Below, one piece after another: positions 31,879 to 38,523 of a DNA stretch of 38,523 nt (positions are counted from its first letter, which is position 1; each line of letters starts with the position of its first letter). Source of the DNA: an uncultured Verrucomicrobiota bacterium (GTDB taxonomy: Bacteria > Verrucomicrobiota > Verrucomicrobiia > Verrucomicrobiales > Verrucomicrobiaceae); the NCBI GenBank assembly GCA_903838675.1, contig CAILZI010000230.1:1-38523 (forward strand), given 5' to 3'. The position numbers and the translations under genes were made by a program. The notes under the pieces were generated by a model. The model worked only from the letters and a program-made list of their open reading frames with translations. It searched no databases and was not told where the DNA came from.

Positions 31879-32625
31879 CTACATCACCATTCCGCCATCG
31901 ACGGCCAGCACCTGACCAGTCACATACCGGGCGGCCGGACTGGCGAGGAAGAGGACAGCTTCAGCAATGTCTTCCGCAGCACCGAGATCACCCAGAGGGA
32001 TCTTCTTCAAAATCTCAGCCTTCAGCGTGTCATTGAGCACGTGCGTCATGTCCGTGGCGATGAAACCAGGACAGACCACGTTGGCGGTGACGCCACGACC
32101 AGCAAACTCGCGGGCAAGCGATTTGGTGAAACCGATGAGGCCTGCCTTGCTGGCGGCGTAGTTGGCCTGACCAGCGTTGCCAATGAGGCCGATAACAGAG
32201 CTGATGTTGATGATGCGAGCGCCTTTTTGCTTCAGGATGCTGCGCTGAAAAGCCTTCACCATGTTGAAAGCGCCTTTGAGATTCGTGTCGAGCACGACAT
32301 CCCAGTCCTCCTCGCTCATGCGAAGCAGCAGGCCATCCTTGGTGACACCGGCGTTGTTCACCAGGATGTCCACATGGTCATAGTCCGCGAGGATCAGCTT
32401 GCCCACCTCTGCACAGGCGGCACCATCCGCCACGTCGAGCGCATAGGCCTTGGCGGCATCAGGATAGGTGGCATTGATGGCATCCGCAGCGCTTTGCGCA
32501 TTGGCCTGCGTACGGCTGACGATGGCCACTTTCGCCCCTTCGGCGGCGAAGGTTTCGGCGATGGCTTTGCCGATGCCGCGTCCGGCACCGGTGACGACTG
32601 CGATCTTATCTTGAAGTTTACCCAT
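31879..32625 (-). CDS. fabG: 3-oxoacyl-[ACP] reductase FabG
   Basis: A 248-residue short-chain dehydrogenase that reduces 3-oxoacyl-ACP with NADPH in fatty-acid elongation. The nucleotide motif is VVTGAGRGIGKAIAE. The catalytic set is Ser142 or Ser143 in INISSVIGLIGN and Tyr156/Lys160 in ANYAASKAG. NNAGVTKDGLLLRM and the C-terminal YVTGQVLAVDGGMVM are typical of true FabG rather than generic SDRs. ATG 32625 gives the standard length; ATG 32637 adds four residues and cannot be excluded. It stands alone, without acpP, fabD or fabF nearby, and is divergent from the membrane EEP gene. Confidence 0.93.
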   Translation of the reverse strand: MGKLQDKIAVVTGAGRGIGKAIAETFAAEGAKVAIVSRTQANAQSAADAINATYPDAAKAYALDVADGAACAEVGKLILADYDHVDILVNNAGVTKDGLLLRMSEEDWDVVLDTNLKGAFNMVKAFQRSILKQKGARIINISSVIGLIGNAGQANYAASKAGLIGFTKSLAREFAGRGVTANVVCPGFIATDMTHVLNDTLKAEILKKIPLGDLGAAEDIAEAVLFLASPAARYVTGQVLAVDGGMVM

Positions 32626-32708
32626 GCCTTCACCCATGAACGGCATGCATCGTCGTGCAAGAAGAAGGTGCACGCCCTTCCGTGCATGCTTATGCTCTGT
32701 TATTGCCG

Positions 32709-33683
32709 ATGAGTGACGACGCGCCGCCAGCCGACAAACCAATCCCTGTAAAAAAGGCCGTCTCGCTGGGCGGGCTTTTTGAGGTCATCGTCTTTCTCTC
32801 ACTCTCCTGCACCTGGCTCGGCAGTATGGGGCGGTATGGCTGGGTTTTCGAACTCCTGTCACACTTCAGGCTTCAGTATGTGATCGTCTGCAGCATTTGG
32901 GTGATATACGCACTGATTCGTCGGCGCACCGCGCTGGTGATGATCTCACTGATCTCCGTGCTCTGGAACGCCCAAATAATCCATGCCTTCCAGCAAACAG
33001 CCGAAGTGTTGAACACAAAAGGTGAGCCCCCCCTGCGCGTCGTGACCTTCAATGTCCTTACGAACAACAAGAACCAGGTCGCAGCCGTCAACCATTTGAT
33101 GCAATCTAATGCGGACATCGTCTGCCTGCTGGAGGTGGATGATACCTGGCGCGTGGCCTTGGAACCACTGCGGGTAAAGTATCCCCATCGTGTTGAAGAG
33201 CTGAACGATGGCAGTTTTGGCATCGCCTGTTACACGCGCCTGCCCTTGAAGAGCACCGAAGTCCGCCGCTTTACTACCTGGCGGATGCCCACGGTCGTGT
33301 TCAATCTGGATCACCTTGGCAGGCCACTCACTTTTATTGGCACGCATCCCATTGCCCCGATAGGCGGTTTTAAGACGCATGAGTGGCGGGAGCAGTTGTC
33401 AGGCATCGCCTCGCTTGTCGCTGGCCTCAGCGGCGAAGTCATCGTGGCTGGTGACTTCAATGCCACTCCCTGGTGTGAAGGCATGCGCTTGCTGCGTGAA
33501 CTCGGTGGCCTCGACTTTCATTCCGTCGATCCCGTCTGGCCGCCAACGTGGGGGCTAAACCTGCCGGTAATGATACCCATTGACCACGTCCTCTTGAAAC
33601 GTGGCCTGACCGTACAAAAGCGCACCATCGGCCCCGAAATGGGATCAGACCACCGCTCCGTGACTGTGGAAATCAGACGCTGA
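32709..33683 (+). CDS. Membrane EEP-family (endonuclease/exonuclease/phosphatase) protein
   Basis: A 324-residue protein with two or three N-terminal membrane helices at about 20-95 (LFEVIVFLSLSCTWLG, YVIVCSIWVIYALI, ALVMISLISVLWNAQII). An extracytoplasmic EEP domain follows. Its motifs are VVTFNVLTNN, VCLLEVDD (catalytic Glu), FIGTHPIAP, VAGDFNATPW, IPIDHVLL and the terminal GSDHRSVTV. This layout is common for uncharacterised EEP proteins near lipid or envelope genes. The substrate is unknown; relatives act on nucleic acids, sphingolipids or inositol phosphates. ATG 32709 is chosen over 32655, which lacks support. Confidence 0.86.
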   Translation: MSDDAPPADKPIPVKKAVSLGGLFEVIVFLSLSCTWLGSMGRYGWVFELLSHFRLQYVIVCSIWVIYALIRRRTALVMISLISVLWNAQIIHAFQQTAEVLNTKGEPPLRVVTFNVLTNNKNQVAAVNHLMQSNADIVCLLEVDDTWRVALEPLRVKYPHRVEELNDGSFGIACYTRLPLKSTEVRRFTTWRMPTVVFNLDHLGRPLTFIGTHPIAPIGGFKTHEWREQLSGIASLVAGLSGEVIVAGDFNATPWCEGMRLLRELGGLDFHSVDPVWPPTWGLNLPVMIPIDHVLLKRGLTVQKRTIGPEMGSDHRSVTVEIRR

Positions 33684-33701
33684 AGCAACCTTGAACCTCT
33701 G

Positions 33702-34202
33702 CTACTTCTTCAGAGTCAGCTTCGGGTCGGTGAGAAGTTTGTTTGGGTAATAACCGGTCAGATCATTGGTGAAGTTGATCCAGACAGGAATCCCCTCCTT
33801 GTTCGCCGCATCCACCAGCTCCTGCACCAATTGGTTCTCAGCCACGCGCCAAGGCTTGTAGTCAATTAGCCTCAGCAGGTGCGAAGACATCCTTTTCTTT
33901 GCCTCGTCATTCAGCACGATGGAGTGGGTGTAACTCATGATAAAAATGCCGTCATCAATACGCTCAGCAGGCTTGCTGCGGTAGTGCTCGATGAGATCGG
34001 CGGCATTTTTAAATCCTTTATCAATAGCTCCCTTCTCATTGGGAACAAACCACGTCGCCGAATTCAGCGAAGGCGCGCTCATGGTCACCGCCGTGTACTT
34101 TTCGTTGACGTGGATTTTCATTGTCTTCACTTCGCCAGCCCAGGCCGCCACGTTCAAAAAGCTGCCGACCAGCAGCAGGAACAGCTTCGAATTAAGACTC
34201 AT
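33702..34202 (-). CDS. Small secreted hypothetical protein after DUF1501
   Basis: A 166-residue protein with a signal peptide (MSLNSKLFLLLVGSFLNVAAWA). I do not recognise the remainder. It has mixed helix and strand character, a DAANKEGIPVWINFTND stretch and a basic end. The ATG overlaps the DUF1501 stop as ATGA (34199-34202), so translation is coupled and the two probably share a function. It is convergent with the EEP gene (18-bp gap). Confidence 0.72.
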   Translation of the reverse strand: MSLNSKLFLLLVGSFLNVAAWAGEVKTMKIHVNEKYTAVTMSAPSLNSATWFVPNEKGAIDKGFKNAADLIEHYRSKPAERIDDGIFIMSYTHSIVLNDEAKKRMSSHLLRLIDYKPWRVAENQLVQELVDAANKEGIPVWINFTNDLTGYYPNKLLTDPKLTLKK

Positions 34203-35659
34203 GCCAGCACCGCCTTCACTGGACTGTGCTCCTCCACCCCCGTAAGCCTCTGGTCAAGCCCCTGGAATTTGAAGCTGAACTTGCGGTGATCGATGCCCAT
34301 GAGGTGCAGAATCGTGGCGTTGAGGTCGTTGATGTGCACTGGGTCTTTGGCCACGTTGTAGCTGAAGTCGTCGGTCTCGCCGTGCTCCACTCCGCCTTTG
34401 ATGCCACCACCGGCCATCCACATGGTGAAGCAGCGCGGATGATGGTCGCGTCCATAGTTTTCCTTGGTCAGCGTACCCTGCGAATAGACCGTGCGGCCAA
34501 ACTCTCCGCCCCACACAACAAGGGTGTCCTGCAGCAGGCCGCGTTGCTTCAAATCCATGATCAGCGCCGCGCAGGCGCGCTCGGTGTCCTCCACCTGGCC
34601 GCGCAACAGCTTGGGCAGATTGCTGTGCTGATCCCAGCCACGATGCAGGATCTGCACCACGCGCGTGCCTCGCTCGATGAGCCTGCGCGCCATGATGGCG
34701 CTGTGGGTAAAGCTGCCGCTGCGGTTCACATCATCGCCATACATCTCCAGCGTCGCTTTGCTCTCCTTGCTCAGATCCGTCAGCTCCGGCACGCTGGTCT
34801 GCATGCGGAAGGCCATCTCATACTGGGCGATTCGCGTCTGAATCTCCGGATCCCCAATCCGGTCGTGATTGATGGTGTTGAGCTTGTTCAGCGCGTCGAG
34901 CATCGTGCGCCGGTCACTGCCATCCACACCCGGTGGATTCTTCACATACAGCACTGGGTCACCCTGCCCCCTCAACGCCACGCCAGTATACTTCGTGGGC
35001 AGAAACCCACTGCTCCACATGCGCGTAAACAAAGCCTGCGCCTGACTCGCCGCAGGGAATGTCGGCGTAAAGACCACAAACGACGGCAGGTCATTGCTCT
35101 CGCTGCCCAGACCATACCCCAGCCAGGAACCGATGCTCGGCTTGCCGGGCACCTCGCTGCCGGTCATGACAAACGTGCAGGCCGGATCATGATTGATCGC
35201 ACTCGTGTGCACGCTTTTGATCACGGCGATTTCATCCACGATCTTCGCCGTGTGCGGCAGCAGCTCGCTCACAAATCGCCCGCACTGGCCATGCTGCGTA
35301 AACTTGAACATGCTCGGTGCCACCGGAAAGCGCGCCTGACCACTGGTCATGGTGGTGATGCGCTGGCCGTTGCGGATGCTGTCCGGCAGGTCCTTGTCAA
35401 AATGCTGCTGCAACTGCGGCTTGTGGTCCCACAGATCCAGCTGCGACGGCGCACCGTTCATGTGCAGGTAGATCAGGCGCTTGGCCTTCGGCGCAAAATG
35501 CGGCAGTCCAGGCAGCGCCGGTTGCACCATGCTGGAGGCACCGCTGGCAAACTGCTCTCCCAGCATGCCTGCCAGTGCCACGCCACCCATGCGCAGGCCA
35601 GTCTGGCCAAAAAACTGCCGACGGGTCTGACTGCGGTGGTATTCTAGAAAGGGATCCAT
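34199..35659 (-). CDS. DUF1501 protein with twin-arginine signal
   Basis: A 486-residue alkaline-phosphatase-superfamily protein typical of Planctomycetes and Verrucomicrobia. The Tat signal has RRQFFGQTG followed by a hydrophobic core GLRMGGVALAGML. Family motifs include YLHMNGAPSQLDLWDHKP, HTSAINHDPA, GRDHHPRCFTMWMAGGGIKGG and HLMGIDHRKFSFKFQGLDQRLTGVE. Members usually follow a DUF1549/DUF1553 cytochrome-like gene. None is here; a lipoprotein gene takes that place. The Tat signal links it to the exporter whose TatA is encoded at 10958. Function remains undefined, perhaps in polysaccharide use. Confidence 0.94.
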   Translation of the reverse strand: MDPFLEYHRSQTRRQFFGQTGLRMGGVALAGMLGEQFASGASSMVQPALPGLPHFAPKAKRLIYLHMNGAPSQLDLWDHKPQLQQHFDKDLPDSIRNGQRITTMTSGQARFPVAPSMFKFTQHGQCGRFVSELLPHTAKIVDEIAVIKSVHTSAINHDPACTFVMTGSEVPGKPSIGSWLGYGLGSESNDLPSFVVFTPTFPAASQAQALFTRMWSSGFLPTKYTGVALRGQGDPVLYVKNPPGVDGSDRRTMLDALNKLNTINHDRIGDPEIQTRIAQYEMAFRMQTSVPELTDLSKESKATLEMYGDDVNRSGSFTHSAIMARRLIERGTRVVQILHRGWDQHSNLPKLLRGQVEDTERACAALIMDLKQRGLLQDTLVVWGGEFGRTVYSQGTLTKENYGRDHHPRCFTMWMAGGGIKGGVEHGETDDFSYNVAKDPVHINDLNATILHLMGIDHRKFSFKFQGLDQRLTGVEEHSPVKAVLA

Positions 35660-35717
35660 GATGGAGAAAGAACGCTGGGAAAAGGCGCAGGCTTGCGACA
35701 GAGTAGAAATGGAAGAA

Positions 35718-36452
35718 CTAGCGAAACAACTTCTTCTCCACCACCGGGCCGTTCACCAGCACACGGCGCTTGGCGAAATCGAGGATCATGAGGGCATCGG
35801 GCTTCGCCCCTTTGATGTGCTGCTGCCCGGACTGCACCGTCGGGTCGCCCTCCAGCACCACCTCCGAAGTTGAACTGCGGAAATGAATGTGCTGCGCGAT
35901 GCCAAAGAAGGTGCCGTCCTTGGTGATCACGGTTATTTTGCTCCACTTGTTAGCGCGGGCCAGTTTGGGCCAGGTCTGCTTGTCCTCTTTCACATAAACC
36001 AAGTCCTCGCCCTGCAGCAGCACAAAGGGAAATTCATTGACCGCGAGCTGGCGACGGGTGTCATCGATCGAGCCCAGTTTGTCATCCGAAGTGGAACCGG
36101 CGGCGATGGCCAGCAACGAGGTGACCATACCCATGAGATCCCCTGCCCTGCCCCTCAGTCCGGAGCTGGGTCGTTTGGCCTTGGGCGATCCCTCCGGCAG
36201 TTCGGCATCTCGAATGAACAGGCTGCGCGGGATGGATTTGCCCCCCTGCACCTCCAGCATAGGTCCGGGCAGGGCCGCCCACTGCTTGAGATCGGGAAAC
36301 GGCAGGTAGTCCAGCGGCTCCGAGGTCAGCGGGTTCGACACACTGTGAACGGCTCTGTAGGCGAGCGAGCCCACGTGCATTTTGCAGGAGGTAAGTGAGA
36401 AGAGGCAGATGCTGAGCGCCGGCACCACGCGCCGAATGCGTTTCCGAATCAT
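35718..36452 (-). CDS. Lipoprotein of unknown function
   Basis: A 244-residue protein. ATG 36452 gives a basic start and a lipobox LTSC with Cys23 (MIRKRIRRVVPALSICLFS then LTSCKMHVG), so it is probably a lipid-anchored envelope protein. The rest has no motif I know. There is a central low-complexity part (SPKAKRPSSGLRGRAGDLMG). The C-terminal half (GTFFGIAQHIHFRSSTSEVV, LEGDPTVQSG, ALMILDFAKRRVLVNGPVVE) has the strand-rich repeating look of OstA/LptA-like folds, but the resemblance is only suggestive. It ends 58 bp upstream of DUF1501 on the same strand and probably shares its transcript. Confidence 0.7.
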   Translation of the reverse strand: MIRKRIRRVVPALSICLFSLTSCKMHVGSLAYRAVHSVSNPLTSEPLDYLPFPDLKQWAALPGPMLEVQGGKSIPRSLFIRDAELPEGSPKAKRPSSGLRGRAGDLMGMVTSLLAIAAGSTSDDKLGSIDDTRRQLAVNEFPFVLLQGEDLVYVKEDKQTWPKLARANKWSKITVITKDGTFFGIAQHIHFRSSTSEVVLEGDPTVQSGQQHIKGAKPDALMILDFAKRRVLVNGPVVEKKLFR

Positions 36453-36565
36453 TCCTCTAGGCTGCCGTTCTGGCGCACATGCGCAAGTCTGGATTGTCTT
36501 CATCCTTAATTTGAGCTTCGATTTACCCGGCAAGATGACCTGCAGGCCACCGTTTTCATGCGCCC

Positions 36566-37849
36566 ATGCTCCGCCGCCTCTTCCTCTCGCTGCTCGCCCT
36601 GCCCTGCCTCCTCACCGCTGCGGATGCACCGCCGAACATTGTGCTCATCATCTCAGACGACCAGTTGTACAGCGACTACGGTTTCATGGGCCATCCGGTC
36701 ATCCAGACGCCGAATCTGGACCGCTTGGCAAAGGAAAGCCTCACCTTCACCCGTGGCTACGTGCCTTGCAGCCTATGCTGCCCGAGCCTCGCCTCCATCA
36801 TCACCGGGCTGTATCCGCACCAGCACAAGGTGACGAGCAACGATCCACCCATTCCCGCCGGGATGAAAGGGAAGGATTTTCAAAGCAGCCCGCAGTTTGA
36901 TGAAGGACGCGAAGTGGTGAGCAAGCACCTCGAAGCAGCAGGCACACTGCCAACCATGCTGAAGCAAAAGGGCTACCTGAGCCTGCAAACCGGCAAGTGG
37001 TGGCAGAAGAGCTATGAGCGCGGCGGCTTCACCCATGGAATGACTCATGGCGGCCGTCATGGGGATGCAGGCCTCGACATCGGCCGCAAGACGATGCAGC
37101 CGGTCTATGATTTCATCAGCGAAGCCAAAAAGCAGCAGAAGCCCTTCTTCGTGTGGTATGCGCCCATGATGCCGCATGATCCGCACACGCCGCCGCAGCG
37201 CCTGTTTGACAAATACAAGGACAAGACCCCCAGCGTACCTGTGGCAAAGTACTGGGCCATGGTGGAATGGTTTGATGAGACCTGCGGCGAACTCATCAAG
37301 CATATCGACGACCAAGGAATGAAGGAAAACACCATCTTCATCTACCTCAGCGACAACGGCTGGATCACCAATCCCAAGACCGGACGCTACGCTGACAAGT
37401 CAAAGCAAAGCCAGTATGACGGCGGCCTGCGCACCCCCATCATGATCCGCTGGCCCGGCCATGTGCAGCCCAAGATGGACGAAGACCTCGCGCAGTCGAT
37501 CGACCTCGTGCCCACCCTTCTCAAGGCCGTCGGCATCGCCCCCACCAAGACCTTTCCAGGCATCGACCTTCTCGACACCTCGGCCGTCAGCGCCCGCAAA
37601 ACACTCTACGGTGAATGCTTCACCCACAATTTTGTCGACCTCAACGTACCCGCCGCCAGCCTGCGCTGGCGCTGGATAATCAACGGCCACGACAAGCTCA
37701 TCGTCCCCGACAAAACCAACCAGCCAAAGGATGTCCTAGAGCTGTACGATCTGAAAACAGATCCCTCCGAAGAGAAGAACCTCGCAGCCGAAAATGCAGA
37801 CAAGGTGAAGGCACTGAGCGCGAAACTGGATTCCTGGTGGAAGCCGTGA
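36566..37849 (+). CDS. Secreted sulfatase with variant CxPSL signature
   Basis: A 427-residue S1-type arylsulfatase-like protein with signal peptide (MLRRLFLSLLALPCLLTAADA). Metal-site Asp31-Asp32 are in IVLIISDDQ, with further ligands in YLSDNGWITN. The formylglycine position is Cys71 in CCPSLASIITGLYPHQH. The consensus C-X-P-S-R is changed to C-X-P-S-L, because Leu75 replaces the Arg needed by most maturation enzymes. Fold motifs QTPNLDRLAKESLTFTRGY, PFFVWYAPMMPHDPH and GLRTPIMIRWPG are intact. It would cut sulfate esters from polysaccharides if matured. No formylglycine-generating enzyme is in the window. It is divergent from the lipoprotein gene. Confidence 0.92.
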   Translation: MLRRLFLSLLALPCLLTAADAPPNIVLIISDDQLYSDYGFMGHPVIQTPNLDRLAKESLTFTRGYVPCSLCCPSLASIITGLYPHQHKVTSNDPPIPAGMKGKDFQSSPQFDEGREVVSKHLEAAGTLPTMLKQKGYLSLQTGKWWQKSYERGGFTHGMTHGGRHGDAGLDIGRKTMQPVYDFISEAKKQQKPFFVWYAPMMPHDPHTPPQRLFDKYKDKTPSVPVAKYWAMVEWFDETCGELIKHIDDQGMKENTIFIYLSDNGWITNPKTGRYADKSKQSQYDGGLRTPIMIRWPGHVQPKMDEDLAQSIDLVPTLLKAVGIAPTKTFPGIDLLDTSAVSARKTLYGECFTHNFVDLNVPAASLRWRWIINGHDKLIVPDKTNQPKDVLELYDLKTDPSEEKNLAAENADKVKALSAKLDSWWKP

Positions 37850-37853
37850 TGTA

Positions 37854-37930
37854 CGATGGGCACTCTTGCCCGTCGATACCCAGCGCTCCCAAATCACCCC
37901 AGACCGACAAACACTCCTGTCTGACGTACT
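37854..37930. repeat. REP-like palindromic sequence after the sulfatase gene
   Basis: CGATGGGCA (37854-37862) pairs with TGCCCGTCG (37867-37875) around CTCT, with one G-T wobble. About 35 bp later GACAAACACTCCTGTCTGAC forms a second, weaker inverted motif with a similar ACTCCTG/ACTCTTG centre. Similar paired motifs are common between genes in this group of bacteria, from memory. No T-run follows, although the first hairpin could still help end sulfatase transcription. The remainder of the gap to 38017 shows nothing recognisable. Confidence 0.45.
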
Positions 37931-38017
37931 CCAGTGAAATAACCTCTCGCCCCGCTTCCTCGAATCGACAGATTCACAGCCCCCCAGGCAGCCGAGTTCG
38001 CACACCTGTCAACCCTC

Positions 38018-38523
38018 ATGCCCACTCGTTTCTATCCACCACCCGGCGCGTCTCCGCGCATTGAGTCCGACACGGAATTTCTGACCGCATTCAGAGATCA
38101 CGAATTCGACCAGCACTATCCAGAGCACATTCGTGAACAGTCCGCCTGCCATTGGACCCCCATGGATGTCTGTCAGATGGCCGCCGAGATGCTCGTCGAA
38201 AAACCCGGCACACGCGTGCTCGACATCGGTTGCGGTCCCGGAAAATTCTGCGCAGTCGGGGCCACCACCACGCAGGGCCACTTCACCGGCGTGGAGCAGC
38301 GCAGCAGGCTCGTCAAAGCCGCACGCGATCTGCTGGAGCGCCTTCGCATCACTCGGGCTGAAATCGTTCACGCCAACATCACCACAGTCTCCTTTGAATC
38401 CTTCGACGCCTACTACCTCTTCAATCCCTTTGAGGAAAACATCCTCCCCATGCTGCGCATCGACCACGATGTGGAGATGGAGTCTCGCCTCTACGACGAC
38501 TACACACTTCACGTGCAGCAGCA
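38018..38523 (+). CDS. SAM-dependent methyltransferase, cut by window end
   Basis: An open frame from ATG 38018 to the window edge, 168 codons without a stop. Motif I, VLDIGCGPGKF (about residues 67-77), and the following acidic residue in GVEQ show a class-I Rossmann methyltransferase. AYYLFNPFEENI sits where motif IV, the catalytic or substrate-contact segment, is expected. It is preceded by MAAEMLVEKPGTR, the usual entry helix. Substrate is unknown; the NPF-type motif is seen in some protein and small-molecule methyltransferases. The C-terminus lies outside the window. Confidence 0.8.
   Translation, partial: MPTRFYPPPGASPRIESDTEFLTAFRDHEFDQHYPEHIREQSACHWTPMDVCQMAAEMLVEKPGTRVLDIGCGPGKFCAVGATTTQGHFTGVEQRSRLVKAARDLLERLRITRAEIVHANITTVSFESFDAYYLFNPFEENILPMLRIDHDVEMESRLYDDYTLHVQQ

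Noticed and set aside
34226..35647. 473-codon open frame opposite DUF1501
   Set aside because: DUF1501 shows full family motifs on the other strand; this frame has no motif and biased composition.

Overview
The window comes from the chromosome of a GC-rich Gram-negative bacterium, most likely of the Verrucomicrobiota (Verrucomicrobiaceae/Prosthecobacter-like). This is inferred from gene content. There is a Tat-exported DUF1501 protein, a secreted sulfatase, a sialate O-acetylesterase, two secreted NHL beta-propellers, a stand-alone SWIB protein and a kdsB-pyrG pair, an arrangement also known from Chlamydia in the same superphylum. KdsB implies Kdo-containing LPS. I found no rRNA, tRNA, CRISPR array or prophage.

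Layout: 150-1550 is a near-intact IS256-family insertion sequence. 1632-5482 is a signalling cluster: membrane PAS kinase, Rcp1-like response regulator, REC-PAS-HK-REC hybrid kinase. 5531-6078 (minus) holds a zinc-ribbon membrane protein and a coupled small membrane protein behind a good sigma70-like promoter. 6179-7674 is a glycolipid glycosyltransferase with a NUDIX hydrolase. 7658-10668 (minus) is a four-gene operon: Dabb protein, HemL-like aminotransferase, QueE, anchored nuclease. 10958-12160 carries tatA and a secreted EEP-fold enzyme, with tatA's terminator lying inside the EEP signal-peptide codons. 12190-16253 is a glutaminase-STAS-cNMP fusion between two paralogous NHL proteins. 16374-19769 has the sialate O-acetylesterase and a beta-CASP RNase. 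19853-21952 has small secreted proteins and a Bax-inhibitor-1 protein. 22112-24522 is kdsB-pyrG and 24751-25032 the SWIB protein. 25153-27979 has a soluble PAS kinase, cutA and gltX. 28117-31836 has an AsmA-like protein, a 281-bp MITE-like repeat, sppA and a CPBP protease. 31879-33683 is fabG and a membrane EEP protein. 33702-36452 (minus) is a lipoprotein, DUF1501 and a small secreted protein. 36566-37849 is a sulfatase with a variant signature, followed by a REP-like repeat and the start of a methyltransferase cut by the window end.

Functional themes are envelope building (KdsB with PyrG supplying CTP, glycosyltransferase, AsmA-like protein, FabG), protein export and membrane proteolysis (TatA, SppA, CPBP), and scavenging of acylated or sulfated glycans (sialate esterase, sulfatase). 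I see no obviously new multi-gene system. The most interesting signals are local: the glutaminase fusion with palindromes over its start, the terminator inside a signal-peptide coding region, the MITE-like repeat, the Arg-to-Leu change in the sulfatase signature, the 12-bp divergent kinase/cutA junction, and the near absence of Shine-Dalgarno sequences.
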